DNA from: Oscillospiraceae bacterium
GTDB lineage: Bacteria; Bacillota; Clostridia; Oscillospirales; Ruminococcaceae
Direction of reading: 5' to 3'
DNA length: 60,459 bases
Assembly (NCBI GenBank): GCA_022800935.1
Contig: JAAWRH010000023.1
Coordinates: 1-60,459, forward strand
This document shows positions 16,719 through 26,113 of the stretch, in pieces. The first letter of the stretch is position 1; every line of letters starts with the position of its first letter. The notes under the pieces are model-generated. The model searched no databases, was not told where the DNA came from, and saw nothing but the letters and a program-made list of their open reading frames with translations. Both the position numbers and the translations under genes were made by a program.

Positions 16719-17263
16719 TCAGAGCTTTTTCCAATAAGTCCATTTCTCCGCGGGCCTATAGCCGATTTTTTGATAGAAGCCGTTGAATCCGCCGGTCATA
16801 TGGGTTGCACCCATTTTTTTGGTATTGCGGTACATTTCCGATAACGCCGCGGCTGCCAGACCTCTGTTCCGGTACTCCGGAACCGTGCAAAGGGGCTCCA
16901 TATAAGCCAATTTATTTTGGGGAATCCACCACATTCCCGCGTAGCATACATACTCGTCCTGCTCATCCGCATAAGCTGTCATCTCCGGGGCAAGTTCTTC
17001 ATATCCCGGCTTCAGGCTGAAATAGATATCCGTCACGGGGTTTTCATAAAAGCAGAATGCCACAATTTCGCCGTTATCCTCCCAGATTCGGTTCAGATAG
17101 GAGTAGGATATGTCCATCCAATAAGTAAACGAGGAAAGGGCATATTCAAAAAAGGAGCCGGTACACCGTTTCTCCAATCCCTTTCATAGATGTCCAGCAT
17201 AAACTGATAAATTCTCCCGCAATCGCCCAATACGCTGAATTGCCTTGTTGTAATATGTTTCAT
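16719..17263 (-). pseudogene. GNAT acetyltransferase, frameshifted near the N-terminus
   Basis: GNAT-family N-acetyltransferase. The intact downstream frame (16719-17177) contains the acetyl-CoA site region (MEPLCTVPEYRNRGLAAAAL) and the YQKIGYRP tail. A proper start lies further up: ATG at 17263 with GGAGAG 7 bases upstream encodes MKHITTRQFSVLGDCGRIYQ and continues to PAPF, where it loses frame at a run of six A (17148-17153; T on the coding strand). One more base would join both parts into a normal 181-aa enzyme. This is a recent inactivation, a phase-variable tract or a sequencing error. The gene is more AT-rich than its neighbours. Confidence 0.75.
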
Positions 17264-17364
17264 TTGCCTTCTCTCCTTCCGTTGGATGCCGCAATACCAT
17301 TATATGAAACCTATAATAAACCCGCAAGTGGAGAAAATGATTATAATAAAACTTACTACAAAAA

Positions 17365-17392
17365 GCCGCCTGTGCAGCAACACACAAGCGGC
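17365..17392 (-). terminator. Terminator after the foldase gene
   Basis: Minus-strand stem GCCGCTTGTG/CACAGGCGGC (17392-17383 with 17374-17365; one mismatch and loop of 8), then TTTTT. Confidence 0.8.
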
Positions 17393-17420
17393 TTTTGTTT
17401 ATCCGTACACTCGAAAAAAC

Positions 17421-18428
17421 TTATGAATTTTTCTCGTTTTCCTTCAAGGTATTCTCCAAACTGATGCTGTCATACGCTCCGCCCTGCTGTATTTCCATAG
17501 AGCCAATCACCTCGTCCACCTTGGCCATAAAGGCGTCGTAAGTCTCCTGAGTGGCAAAGGTCATCAGGTTCTCCTCAATGTAGGCGTCCTCCATGGGCAG
17601 CCGCTTGATGATGTGGTAGCCGTAATCGGTTTCCACCAGGCCGCTGGTCTCTCCCTCCTTCAGGGCAAGGGCCCCCTGATAGAAGGGCTCCACCATCTGT
17701 CCCTCTGTGAAGTAGTAGCCGTCCAGGTTGTCCACCATGCCGGGGTCCTCCCCGTATTCCTCCACCAGCTTGAAGAAATCCTCTCCGGCCTCCACCTTGG
17801 CCAGAACGTCCTCGGCCCGCTTTTTGGCCTCCTCGTGGTCCGCCTCGGTGTCCACCGCGCTTTCGTTGAAGGATATCAGGATGTGGGCCGCCCGCAGGTA
17901 CCGTTCCGGAAGGGTCTTTTTAATCTCCTCCCCCATGGTGCTCTTGAACAGCTCGATAGACCGGAGGGATTCCAGGGAGAGCATCCGGTAGAGCTCCGGG
18001 GACATATAGTTGGAGGCCAGAATTTGGTTGAAGGCCTCCTCCCCGCCGAACTGCTCCTTCAGGTTGGCGATCTCCGTGTCCACATCCTCCGCAAGCTGCC
18101 CGTCGGAGGGGATGCCCGCCTCGTCCGCCAGCTTCTTCATGGCATAGAATTCCTTTAACCCCTCCTCGGCGCGGCTTTTCAGGTCCTTCTGTTCGTCGGT
18201 GGCAGAGGCCCAGAAGCTGTCATCCCCGCCATCCATGTTGTACTTTTCGTTGAGGAAGTAGTAGTTGTACTCCTCTGCCGAAACGTCGTAGCCCCCTATG
18301 TTGAGGACATTGGAATCCTTGGAGCCGGACTCCTGTTCGCCCTTGCTGCATCCCGCCAAGGCCGAGATAACCGTAAGCGCCGCCAGCGCAGCCACGCCGC
18401 GGCGCGTCCATTTGCTGTTTACTTTCAT
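17421..18428 (-). CDS. PrsA-like peptidyl-prolyl isomerase lipoprotein
   Basis: 335-aa extracytoplasmic foldase. A lipoprotein signal peptide ends in LAGC with Cys27 as the lipidated residue. A SurA/PrsA-type N-terminal region (about 35-170) is followed by a parvulin rotamase domain (about 175-275; RYLRAAHILISF at its start, DYGYHIIKRL at its end). It would help fold exported proteins outside the membrane. The gene is alone, with a TATAAT on the minus strand at 18493-18488 upstream and a terminator downstream. The order is the same as in PrsA, but sequence alone does not prove it is the main PrsA. Confidence 0.9.
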   Translation of the reverse strand: MKVNSKWTRRGVAALAALTVISALAGCSKGEQESGSKDSNVLNIGGYDVSAEEYNYYFLNEKYNMDGGDDSFWASATDEQKDLKSRAEEGLKEFYAMKKLADEAGIPSDGQLAEDVDTEIANLKEQFGGEEAFNQILASNYMSPELYRMLSLESLRSIELFKSTMGEEIKKTLPERYLRAAHILISFNESAVDTEADHEEAKKRAEDVLAKVEAGEDFFKLVEEYGEDPGMVDNLDGYYFTEGQMVEPFYQGALALKEGETSGLVETDYGYHIIKRLPMEDAYIEENLMTFATQETYDAFMAKVDEVIGSMEIQQGGAYDSISLENTLKENEKNS

Positions 18429-18578
18429 TTTACATTTTCTCCGTTCTGCCGCGGTCCGCGGCTGGTTCTTTAATTTGGTCCGGGGTTATTATAGCACATT
18501 TCTGAATCCTTTGGTATGGTTTTTAGAAAATTTCACAAAATAATCATGAAAAATATTTGGATACAAGGAGGGGGTATC

Positions 18579-18770
18579 TTGCCCAATCTGACCAAGCCGG
18601 AGCTGAACGCCATCCGGGAACAGTTACAAAGGGAGAGAGCGCTGATCTCCCGTTTTACCTCCAACGCCAGGGACGCGGAGGACCCGCAGCTCCGCACCCT
18701 GTACGAGCAAATTGCAGCGCGCCACCAATCCCATTGGAACACCCTTTGCGGGCTGCTGGGTATGGAGTAA
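18579..18770 (+). CDS. Small CotF-associated spore protein
   Basis: 63-aa helical protein starting at TTG (18579) with AAGGAGGGGG directly upstream; the open frame continues further up but has no other ribosome binding site. It reads LTKPELNAIREQLQRERALI..., with a C-terminal half ending QIAARHQSHWNTLCGLLGM, the pattern of small clostridial proteins that sit next to CotF-type spore coat genes. It lies 14 bp before the next CotF-like gene and is presumably in the same operon. Function is inferred from family resemblance. Confidence 0.65.
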   Translation: MPNLTKPELNAIREQLQRERALISRFTSNARDAEDPQLRTLYEQIAARHQSHWNTLCGLLGME

Positions 18771-18784
18771 AGGAGGAGAAGCGG

Positions 18785-19045
18785 ATGGAAAAGGAACGAG
18801 TGATCATGGAACAAGCCCTTGCGGCGCAGGATGAAATCACTGGACAATACAGTGAAACCGCTAATCATTGCGGCTCCACGCCGGTAAAGATGGCCTTTCT
18901 GAACCTGTTAGGGGAGGAGCACCGGATACAGCACGAGCTGTACAGTGAGCTGCACCGGAGGGGCTGGAGAAAGGAGGAGGCCGCCCAAAAGGGAGAGGTA
19001 CAGGAGCTTTGTCAGTGGGTGAAGCGTCAAGGCGGAGTGTATTGA
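18785..19045 (+). CDS. CotF-family spore coat-like protein
   Basis: 86-aa protein resembling the ferritin-like CotF spore coat family: ALAAQDEITGQYSETANHCG, then LLGEEHRIQHELYSELHRRGW, i.e. two helices with the typical acidic/histidine spacing. AAGGAGGAG lies 6 bases before the ATG at 18785. It is shorter than Bacillus CotF, as usual for the clostridial versions. It follows the 63-aa partner by 14 bp. I see no clear sporulation promoter upstream of the pair. Confidence 0.75.
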   Translation: MEKERVIMEQALAAQDEITGQYSETANHCGSTPVKMAFLNLLGEEHRIQHELYSELHRRGWRKEEAAQKGEVQELCQWVKRQGGVY

Positions 19046-19069
19046 GGGGGAGGGCTTTTGCCCGGCGGC

Positions 19070-19098
19070 TTTACTATTCCGGGGTTTTGTGCTATTCT
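19070..19098 (+). promoter_or_regulatory. Probable sigma-A promoter of the LytTR/GHKL operon
   Basis: TTTACT (19070-19075), 17-bp spacer, TATTCT (19093-19098), 64 bases before the ATG at 19162. Confidence 0.45.
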
Positions 19099-19161
19099 TT
19101 CTGAAAGAAGACCTGAAAGCATTTTCAGGTGTCCCATCCTGTACCATATGGGGGAAGCAAT

Positions 19162-19914
19162 ATGCTCAAAATATTTCTCTGCGACGACGACCCCTTTTTC
19201 CTCTCCCTGGAAAGCGACCTGATTACCCGCTGCATCCGCCGGAACCGCCTCCCTGCGGAGGTTGCCGGAATGGCCCGGACCCTCTCCGAGGCGGCGGCCT
19301 TTCTGGAGAACAACCCCGGAGAATATCTGGTGTTCCTGGACCTGGATTTCGGCGGCGGTCAGCCCAACGGCATCGACATCTCCTTTGCCCTGAAGCGCGG
19401 CGGCTCCAGGGTCCGCACCGTCTTTACCACCAACCACCAGGAGCTGGCCATGGAGGTGCTCAAAAGCGGGGCGGAGCCTTTCGGATTTTTGGAAAAGGGG
19501 GCTGATATGGAACAGCTTTCCGTCAACCTTCTTCGCTATATCCGTATGGCCCTCAACACCTTGGAGAGCTCCCGACCGGGGGAGGACCGCCCCTCTGTCA
19601 TCCTGAGCACCGGCTGCGGCGAACAGGTGAGGATAGATATCCCGGACATCCTGTACCTGGAGGCGGAAAAGAACCTGTCCCACGGGATAACCTACCACAC
19701 CGTCAACGGATCCCAGCTGACCATCATCAGCACCCTGGACGCGGAGGCCCAGCGGTTAGGAGAAGGGTTTCTGCGGGTTCACCGGTCCTATTTAGCCGCC
19801 CAAAAACACATCCTTGCCCTGCGGGAGGGCTATCTTCTGCTCTCCAACCGGGACGAAATCCCCTGTTCCGTCCGGATGAGGAAGGAAGTATCCCGGATGC
19901 TGGAGCATCTTTGA
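19162..19914 (+). CDS. LytTR-family response regulator
   Basis: 250-aa regulator of the AgrA/LytR class. The receiver domain has DDDP at residues 8-11 and phospho-acceptor Asp60 (LVFLDLDFGGG); the C-terminal LytTR DNA-binding domain (about 145-248) starts at IPDILYLEAEKNLS and includes LGEGFLRVHRSYLAAQKHI. The frame is open to 19129, but ATG at 19162 has GGGGGAAG 6 bases upstream and begins at the receiver fold. It is 16 bp upstream of the matching GHKL kinase gene. Confidence 0.9.
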   Translation: MLKIFLCDDDPFFLSLESDLITRCIRRNRLPAEVAGMARTLSEAAAFLENNPGEYLVFLDLDFGGGQPNGIDISFALKRGGSRVRTVFTTNHQELAMEVLKSGAEPFGFLEKGADMEQLSVNLLRYIRMALNTLESSRPGEDRPSVILSTGCGEQVRIDIPDILYLEAEKNLSHGITYHTVNGSQLTIISTLDAEAQRLGEGFLRVHRSYLAAQKHILALREGYLLLSNRDEIPCSVRMRKEVSRMLEHL

Positions 19915-19930
19915 GAGGAGGAGAACGGTT

Positions 19931-21388
19931 ATGTTTGAAAAATGGGGGCAGCTGGCGGAGAAGGGAATACAGAAAATCCGCGTCAATCCCAGACAGAGGA
20001 CAGTTATCTTTGGGGTGATGGCCCTGGTGCTGTGGGGAGCGGTCATTGCCATTACGCTGGACCGCACCAAGCTCAACAGCGTTTTTGCCGCCGATGTCTC
20101 CATTGCGCTCACCATGACGCTGATGGTGAAGCTGCTGGGATGGCTTCCCTTGGACGGGGCGTCCTATCTGGTGCTGCTGCCGCTGTCTATGGTTGTGCAG
20201 CTCCAGTATGTGCCCAACTTTCTGATGGCCCTTCTCTTTGCCCTTGGGCTGTGCGGCGTCCTGTTTCTGCGGCTGGGATACATACGGCGGTACTACATTC
20301 AGATTGCCCTTATGGAGCTGTTCGCTGCTGTGTACTCGGTTGTATCCGCCTTTTTGTACCAGAAGTTCATTTTTTGTTATTTTGAGCTGTCGGCAAAATA
20401 CCATATCGGTCCGGCGGCAAAAGCGGCGATTATCCTTTTCTCCTATACCCTGCTGGTGCTGCTGTTTGTGGCAGCCCTCAAGGGGCTGGAGGGGCTGCTG
20501 CGGCGCAGGCAGGGCCTGTGGCTGCGGCTGTCCAAGAGGATGGCCGGTCTGGAGGTGTATGTCTTTCTCCTGATCTCCCTGGTGGGGATGACCATATCCT
20601 TTTGCAGGCTGTTTCTCGAATTTCCCCGCAACATCGGCGTGATACAGTACAGCTGGATTTTTCTGCTGTTTATAGACGCGGCCTATATCTGCCTGCTGGC
20701 CAACGCCATGCAGGCCAAGGAGAGGATAAGCGCCATTGAAAACGAGAAAAACGTCATCTCCGCCTACAGCGTGGACCTGGAAAGCTCCCTGGACCACATG
20801 CGGGAAATCCGCCACGACGTCAAAAATCTGTTTTTGACCATGGGCGGTTTTGTGGAGGAGAGCGGCGACGAGAGAATGAAGGAATTCTATCGGGAGAACG
20901 TGGTACCCTTTATGAAGGACGCCATTACCCAAAGCGAGTTTCACGATAAGCTCAGGGTCCTGGAGGACGAGCCCCTCAAATCCTTCTTCTTTTACAAGCT
21001 GACTGAAAAGATAGGCTATGGTGTCAGGGTTTCTCTGGAGGTCTGCGCTCCGGTGTCTGTTGGGAAAGGATATGGGGATATCATACGGATTCTAGGCATC
21101 CTGATTGACAACGCCGCCGAGGAATGCCTGCTTACGCCGGAAAAGGAGATGGGCATACGCGTTACCAGCGACGGTACACAGACCAGCTTCCGGATATTCA
21201 ACGCCGTCCGCCCCGAAACCAGGGCCCGCGGGGTGATAGAGGGAACCACCGACAAGGGGCTGGGCCGGGGGAACGGGCTCATCATTGCCCGGCGGATCAT
21301 TGACAAATACGGCAACCTCATGCTCAATTCCTATTTTACCGAGGAGGGCTTTATCCAAAACCTGACGCTGCTTCGCCCCCATGCCTAA
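19931..21388 (+). CDS. GHKL (AgrC-like) sensor histidine kinase
   Basis: 485-aa polytopic sensor kinase. The N-terminal half has about six membrane segments, as in AgrC-type peptide sensors. A coiled linker follows and then the phospho-acceptor motif MREIRHDVKN near residue 297, the N-box ILIDNAAEECL and the glycine box KGLGRGNGL of the GHKL ATPase. Pairing with an LytTR regulator fits the Agr class, but no AgrB or AgrD gene is nearby, so any peptide signal would come from elsewhere. A strong terminator follows. Confidence 0.9.
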   Translation: MFEKWGQLAEKGIQKIRVNPRQRTVIFGVMALVLWGAVIAITLDRTKLNSVFAADVSIALTMTLMVKLLGWLPLDGASYLVLLPLSMVVQLQYVPNFLMALLFALGLCGVLFLRLGYIRRYYIQIALMELFAAVYSVVSAFLYQKFIFCYFELSAKYHIGPAAKAAIILFSYTLLVLLFVAALKGLEGLLRRRQGLWLRLSKRMAGLEVYVFLLISLVGMTISFCRLFLEFPRNIGVIQYSWIFLLFIDAAYICLLANAMQAKERISAIENEKNVISAYSVDLESSLDHMREIRHDVKNLFLTMGGFVEESGDERMKEFYRENVVPFMKDAITQSEFHDKLRVLEDEPLKSFFFYKLTEKIGYGVRVSLEVCAPVSVGKGYGDIIRILGILIDNAAEECLLTPEKEMGIRVTSDGTQTSFRIFNAVRPETRARGVIEGTTDKGLGRGNGLIIARRIIDKYGNLMLNSYFTEEGFIQNLTLLRPHA

Positions 21389-21394
21389 ACGGCG

Positions 21395-21443
21395 AAAAAG
21401 CTGCCCCAACGAAGGCGCGCTGCCTTTGTTGGGGCAGCTTTTT
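21395..21443 (+). terminator. Strong terminator after the GHKL kinase gene
   Basis: 16-bp perfect stem (21395-21410 with 21428-21443), extended by a near-perfect inner stem, ending in TTTTT. Confidence 0.9.
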
Positions 21444-21460
21444 ACGCGTTAGGGCATATT

Positions 21461-21491
21461 TTGCCAAAACGATTTTTTTCCGTGTTATACT
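21461..21491 (+). promoter_or_regulatory. Possible promoter of the CofE-like gene
   Basis: TTGCCA (21461-21466), 19-bp spacer, TATACT (21486-21491), 35 bases before the ATG. The long spacer lowers confidence. Confidence 0.35.
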
Positions 21492-21525
21492 TGGTCCATT
21501 CCATAAAAAGGAGAGGAACATTCAC

Positions 21526-22233
21526 ATGGAGAAAAAGCTCACAATCAATCCGGGAAAGGCCGGGATTGTGGAAAACGGAGGGAAAATTTACCTCTGCCGG
21601 GCCATTCACACCACCGTTGTAACCCCCAAGGACAAGCTGGAGGATGTGGTAGAGAACTTTGTCGTCCCCGTGGTGGAGCCGGGGGATGTGGTGTTTTTAT
21701 CTGAAAAGATGGTGGCCTGCACTGAGGGGCGGGCGTATCCCATTGACGGCATCAAGGCCGGGCTGGCGGCGCGGGTGCTCAGCCGGTTTGTGGTGCGGAC
21801 CCCCTATGGAATCGGTCTGGCCATGCCGGAAACCATGCAGTGTGCCATCGACGAGGCGGGGCTGCCCAAAATTCTGCTGGCCGCGGCGGTGGGGGCGGTG
21901 GGGAAGCTTTTTGGGAAAAAGGGCTGGTTCTACCGGGTGGCGGGGGAGAAGGTTGCGGCCATCGACGGCCCCTGCGAGTACACCCTGCCGCCCTACAACC
22001 ATTATGTTGTGCTTGCGCCCAAAGATTCCGGGGAGACAGCCAGGCAGATATCCAGGCAGCTTGGCGGCATCACGGTTTTGATTGTGGACGCCAACGACCT
22101 GGGCTGCAAAATACTGGGAAGCTCCGACAAGGGGGCGGATTTGGAGATGTTTTTACATCTGCTCAAACAAAATCCCTTGGGACAAAGCGATCAGTGTACC
22201 CCTATTGGGATTTTCCGTCCCGTGGAAATGTAG
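21526..22233 (+). CDS. CofE-like F420-0:gamma-glutamyl ligase domain protein
   Basis: 235-aa protein with the CofE ligase fold, which in methanogens and actinobacteria adds glutamate to coenzyme F420-0. Recognisable blocks are VVEPGDVVFLSEKMVACTEG, AIDGPCEYTLPPYNHYVV, and ITVLIVDANDLG. No other F420 biosynthesis gene is in the window and this lineage is not known to make F420, so it more likely ligates an amino acid to some other acid. Monocistronic by its flanks: strong terminator upstream, own promoter, and a separate promoter for the next gene. Confidence 0.75.
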   Translation: MEKKLTINPGKAGIVENGGKIYLCRAIHTTVVTPKDKLEDVVENFVVPVVEPGDVVFLSEKMVACTEGRAYPIDGIKAGLAARVLSRFVVRTPYGIGLAMPETMQCAIDEAGLPKILLAAAVGAVGKLFGKKGWFYRVAGEKVAAIDGPCEYTLPPYNHYVVLAPKDSGETARQISRQLGGITVLIVDANDLGCKILGSSDKGADLEMFLHLLKQNPLGQSDQCTPIGIFRPVEM

Positions 22234-22276
22234 CTCCCTGTTTTTGCGATAAAATCCCTGTACTTTCCCCCTTGTT

Positions 22277-22287
22277 TATGGTAAAAT
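22277..22287 (+). promoter_or_regulatory. Extended -10 promoter of the ThrE operon
   Basis: TATGGTAAAAT, with -10 TAAAAT at 22282-22287 and extension TGG; 37 bases before the ATG at 22324. Confidence 0.4.
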
Positions 22288-22323
22288 GGAGCCAACAAAC
22301 ATAGAGAGGCAGGGAGTGACCAA

Positions 22324-23130
22324 ATGACAGACCATGGGCAGAATCGTCCGCCCGAACCATATCAGCTTTTGTATGACGCGGCCATGCTGGCCGGAACCAT
22401 CACCCTGGAGAGCGGGGCGGAGATTTTCCGGGTGGAGGATACCATGCGCCGCATTATGGGGCTTTCCGGGCTGCCCTCGGTGGAGGTGTTCGCCACCACC
22501 ACCGGGATTTTCGCCACGCTGGCGGATCACTCGGACCCTTCTGTGCCCTCCATCACCCAGGTGCGGCGTATCACCAGCCGGGCCAACAACCTCAGCCGCA
22601 TCTGCCAGGTCAACGAGGTTTCCAGGGAGCTTTGCGCCGGGAAGATACCGCCGGAGGAGGCCATCCGCCGCCTGGAGGAGATACGTACCCTTCCGCCCTA
22701 TCCCAAAAGATGGGTGATGGCGGCGATACTGCTTTCCACCATGGGGTTCGCGGTACTGTTCGGCGGAGGACCGGGGGAGATACTGGGCGCTGGGGCGGCC
22801 TGCATCGCCATGCAGGCGGCGGGGATTTTGCTGACCGAGCGCCTTGACAACGGCTTTATGGACAGCCTGCTGAAAACCGTTGTCATCGCCCTGGCGACGG
22901 ATTTCTGCTGTGTGCTGTTTCCCGCCCTGAACGGACAGACCATTATCATTAGCGCCATCATGCCCCTGGTTCCGGGGCTGCCCATCACCAACGCCATACG
23001 GGACACCCTTCAGGGGGATTACAATGCGGGGCTTTCCCGCGCCGCGGAGGCGTTTGTCATCGCCCTGGCCATTGCCGTGGGGTCGGTGGCGGGGATGGGG
23101 TTGTTCCGGCTGCTGTCCGGCCTGCTTTAA
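22324..23130 (+). CDS. ThrE-type exporter, large subunit (DUF1212)
   Basis: 268-aa membrane protein of the threonine/serine exporter family. The cytoplasmic N-terminal part carries the usual SGAEIFRVEDTMRRIM and EVFATTTGIFATL motifs; about five membrane helices follow from residue 135 on. In Corynebacterium ThrE both halves are fused; here, as in many Firmicutes, the second half is a separate downstream gene, 16 bp away. It would export small hydroxy-amino acids or a related metabolite. Confidence 0.88.
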   Translation: MTDHGQNRPPEPYQLLYDAAMLAGTITLESGAEIFRVEDTMRRIMGLSGLPSVEVFATTTGIFATLADHSDPSVPSITQVRRITSRANNLSRICQVNEVSRELCAGKIPPEEAIRRLEEIRTLPPYPKRWVMAAILLSTMGFAVLFGGGPGEILGAGAACIAMQAAGILLTERLDNGFMDSLLKTVVIALATDFCCVLFPALNGQTIIISAIMPLVPGLPITNAIRDTLQGDYNAGLSRAAEAFVIALAIAVGSVAGMGLFRLLSGLL

Positions 23131-23146
23131 GGGGAGGGAAAACAAG

Positions 23147-23602
23147 ATGGAATTTGTGAAAGAGCTGCTGGTCTTTCTGTTCAAGCTTCTGGGGGCGTTT
23201 GCGTCGGGGGCCGCTTTAGGCTATGTCTTTCAGGTGCCCCGCCGGTATCTGGTCAGCTCCGGCATTTCCGCCGCCATCGGGTGGGCGGTGTATCTGCTGG
23301 CCGGGCAGGCAGGGTGGAACCTGGTCTGGGTCAATTACGCCGCAACGGTGTGCGTTGCGCTGACGTCCCAGATTCTGGCCCGGAAGATGCACGTCCCGGC
23401 CACGGTATTCCTGATTCCGGGGATCATCCCCCTGGTACCGGGAGGCGGGATGTACCTGATTGTGTGGAGTATGTTATACGACGCCTCCGCCACCTCCGCT
23501 TACTTTAACGAGACCCTCCAGATGGCCGGGGCCATTGCCCTGGGGATTTTTACGGTGGATACGGTTTTCCGCGTGGCCTTTCGGAGAAAGGGACGTTCCT
23601 GA
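23147..23602 (+). CDS. ThrE-type exporter, small subunit (DUF3815)
   Basis: 151-aa membrane protein with four to five helices, matching the C-terminal half of ThrE: early LGAFASGAALGYVFQVPRRYL and later PATVFLIPGIIPLVPGGGMY, the family hallmark. ATG at 23147 follows GGGGAGGG closely and begins the first helix; the frame open further upstream overlaps the previous gene and is not used. It must act with the larger subunit. Confidence 0.88.
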   Translation: MEFVKELLVFLFKLLGAFASGAALGYVFQVPRRYLVSSGISAAIGWAVYLLAGQAGWNLVWVNYAATVCVALTSQILARKMHVPATVFLIPGIIPLVPGGGMYLIVWSMLYDASATSAYFNETLQMAGAIALGIFTVDTVFRVAFRRKGRS

Positions 23603-23615
23603 CGGAAACAATAAA

Positions 23616-23654
23616 AATGAGCTAAAAATCATGCAGTGTGATTTTTAGCTCATT
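23616..23654. terminator. Bidirectional terminator
   Basis: Perfect 16-bp stem (23616-23631 with 23639-23654) with A/T runs on both sides, between the convergent ThrE operon and hydratase gene. Confidence 0.9.
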
Positions 23655-23671
23655 TATTGCGTTGGTTGAGT

Positions 23672-25990
23672 TTAGCGGACAGCCTTGGCGTTCTCCCTGT
23701 TGAAGTTGATCAGGCATCCCGCCAGAATGATCTTCCGCTCATCCTCTGTCAAAGTGCCCAGCTTCACCTGGAAGGGAACCGCCTTTCCGTCTCCGCGCAG
23801 CGCATACGCCTGAATCGCCTCTGCCTTCTCCTCAACCGCCCCGCGGATGCCCGGCAGGAAGACATAGTCCCCCACCCCAAATGGAATTTCCTCCCCGTCG
23901 TAAACCAGGGGCAGCATCCCCCAGTTGATGAGGTTGGAACGGTATCTCTTGGTGGCGTATTCTCTGGCAATGTTCGCCCATCCCCCCAGTACCTTCTGGC
24001 AGGAGGCCGCCTGCTCCCTGGCAGAGCCGTCCCCCGGCTTTACCGCGTATACCAGGCTACCTATCCCGGTCTGCTTACCGTCAGCCTTTTCGCATCCGGG
24101 CAGCTCCCGGATACGCCGGAACAGCTCCCGGATTTCCTCGTTCTCCTCCGGAGAGCCGCCCTTTAAACGCTCCATCTCAATGGCACGCATCCTTTTGGCC
24201 CGTGCCGTGTACTGTGGGTCCTTGCGAGAAAGGGTGAACTCCGCCAGCTTTAAGGGGTTGGAACGGTAGCTGGAGGTCTCCCCGGAGGGGATCAGCTCGT
24301 CGGTGGTGGTGACAGGGTCGTGTATCTCGCTGGCCACTGAGAGGAGCAGATCAGCGGTCAGCGCCGCCATCTGGGGCCAGTCAGCTATGTTGGGCCCCAG
24401 GCGCAGCTCCTGTTCCGGCTGGGCCTTTTGGAAACCGTCGTACACCCGGTTTTCATACACTTCTTTATGGAAGAAGTATTTGGGCTTGGTAAAGGTGACA
24501 TCAAGCTCTGTGGCCGGGGTGAGGATACCCTTGTTGGACGCCGTGGCGGCAATGGAGCGGGCATCCATCAGCGCCACCGAGGCAATCTGCCCGTCCCCTG
24601 GCTTGGAGCCCTCCCGGTTGGGGAAGTTGCGGGTGGAGTGGCGGATGCTCAGGCAGCCGTTGGCGGGCACATCCCCCGCCCCGAAGCAGGGGCCGCAGAA
24701 GGCAGTGCGCACCGTTGCGCCGCTGGCCATGAGGTCGGAAATGCTCCCGTTTCTGATGAGCTCCATATACACCGGCTGGCTGGAGGGATAGACGCTCAAA
24801 GAAAACTCGTCACAGCCGGTGGAATGTCCCCGGAGGATATCCGCCGCATCGGTCAGGTTGTCGAAGGTGCCGCCGGCGCATCCGGCGATAACCCCCTGTT
24901 CTACCCGCAGCCGCCCGTCCGCGGTGATCTTGTCCCGCAGGGAGAGGCGCACGCCGGGGGCGTTCAGCTGCTTTGCCGCGCTTTCCTCCACCTGGAACAG
25001 GACGTCCTCCAGGTTTTCATACAGCTCCCGGACGGAGAAGGCGTTGCTGGGGTGGAAGGGCAGGGCTATCATCGGTTCAATTTCGGAAAGGTCCACATAG
25101 ACCATGCCGTCGTAGTAGGCCGCCTCTCCTGGGCAAAGCTCCTGGTAGGCCTCCGGCCTGCCGTGGAGGGCAAAGTATTCCTCGGTTTTTTCGTCGGTGA
25201 TCCAGACGGAGGACAGGCAGGTGGTTTCGGTGGTCATCACGTCGATGCCGTTGCGGAATTCGCAGTTCAGCCCCGCGACGCCGTCCCCCACAAATTCCAT
25301 TATTTTGTTTTTCACATACCCGTTGGCGAACACGGCCCGGATGATGGCCAGGGCCACGTCCTGGGGGCCGACGCCTTTGGCGGGGCTTCCGGTGAGGTAC
25401 ACCGCCACTACCTGGGGGCGCTTGATATCATAGGTGTTTTGCAGCAGCTGCTTGGCCAGTTCTCCGCCCCCTTCGCCGATGGCTAAGGTGCCCAGGGCAC
25501 CGTAGCGGGTGTGGCTGTCGGAGCCCAGGATCATTTTGCCGCAGCCGCTCATCTGCTCCCGCATATACTGGTGTATGACTGCCAGATGAGGGGGAACATA
25601 GATACCGCCGTATTTTTTGGCGGCGGAAAGCCCGAACAGGTGGTCGTCCTCATTGATGGTGCCGCCCACCGCGCAGAGGCTGTTGTGGCAGTTGGTGAGG
25701 ACATAGGGCAGGGGAAAGCGCTCCATGCCGCTGGCACGGGCGGTTTGGATGATGCCCACATAGGTGATATCGTGGGAGGCCAGGGCGTCAAAGCGGAGCT
25801 TCAGGTCCTGGTCGCTGCCGGAGGTATTGTGGTCGCTGAGGATGGAATAGGCGATGGTCTGCCGGGCGGCCTCCTCCTTGGAGGGGACGCGGCCCAGAAG
25901 CTGGCGGAGCTGTTCGGGGGCCTGTGGGGTATCCTCAACGGGGGTTTTGCCGTTGAGCAGCCAGACGCCAGAGGGGGAGAGCTTTATCAT
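23672..25990 (-). CDS. Aconitase-family hydratase (YbhJ-like)
   Basis: 772-aa iron-sulfur hydratase of the aconitase superfamily, closest in pattern to the protein called YbhJ in E. coli. Aconitase-type elements include [22 protein letters not shown], the cluster cysteines in [10 protein letters not shown] and [10 protein letters not shown], and the C-terminal swivel domain with [15 protein letters not shown]. Whether it acts on citrate/isocitrate or a related acid is not known. It may be the only such enzyme of the organism's partial TCA cycle, but that cannot be judged here. It faces away from the LCP-like gene. Confidence 0.85.
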   Translation of the reverse strand: MIKLSPSGVWLLNGKTPVEDTPQAPEQLRQLLGRVPSKEEAARQTIAYSILSDHNTSGSDQDLKLRFDALASHDITYVGIIQTARASGMERFPLPYVLTNCHNSLCAVGGTINEDDHLFGLSAAKKYGGIYVPPHLAVIHQYMREQMSGCGKMILGSDSHTRYGALGTLAIGEGGGELAKQLLQNTYDIKRPQVVAVYLTGSPAKGVGPQDVALAIIRAVFANGYVKNKIMEFVGDGVAGLNCEFRNGIDVMTTETTCLSSVWITDEKTEEYFALHGRPEAYQELCPGEAAYYDGMVYVDLSEIEPMIALPFHPSNAFSVRELYENLEDVLFQVEESAAKQLNAPGVRLSLRDKITADGRLRVEQGVIAGCAGGTFDNLTDAADILRGHSTGCDEFSLSVYPSSQPVYMELIRNGSISDLMASGATVRTAFCGPCFGAGDVPANGCLSIRHSTRNFPNREGSKPGDGQIASVALMDARSIAATASNKGILTPATELDVTFTKPKYFFHKEVYENRVYDGFQKAQPEQELRLGPNIADWPQMAALTADLLLSVASEIHDPVTTTDELIPSGETSSYRSNPLKLAEFTLSRKDPQYTARAKRMRAIEMERLKGGSPEENEEIRELFRRIRELPGCEKADGKQTGIGSLVYAVKPGDGSAREQAASCQKVLGGWANIAREYATKRYRSNLINWGMLPLVYDGEEIPFGVGDYVFLPGIRGAVEEKAEAIQAYALRGDGKAVPFQVKLGTLTEDERKIILAGCLINFNRENAKAVR

Positions 25991-26113
25991 ATGCGGTCAG
26001 TCCTTTCGGTGGATCAATATAGTTTTGGAAATCTTCTACATATTAGCATATTTCCGCGTTTCATGCAAACAAATTTGCCGGTCATTTGCAGAAAAATCAA
26101 AAAACGCCGTATG

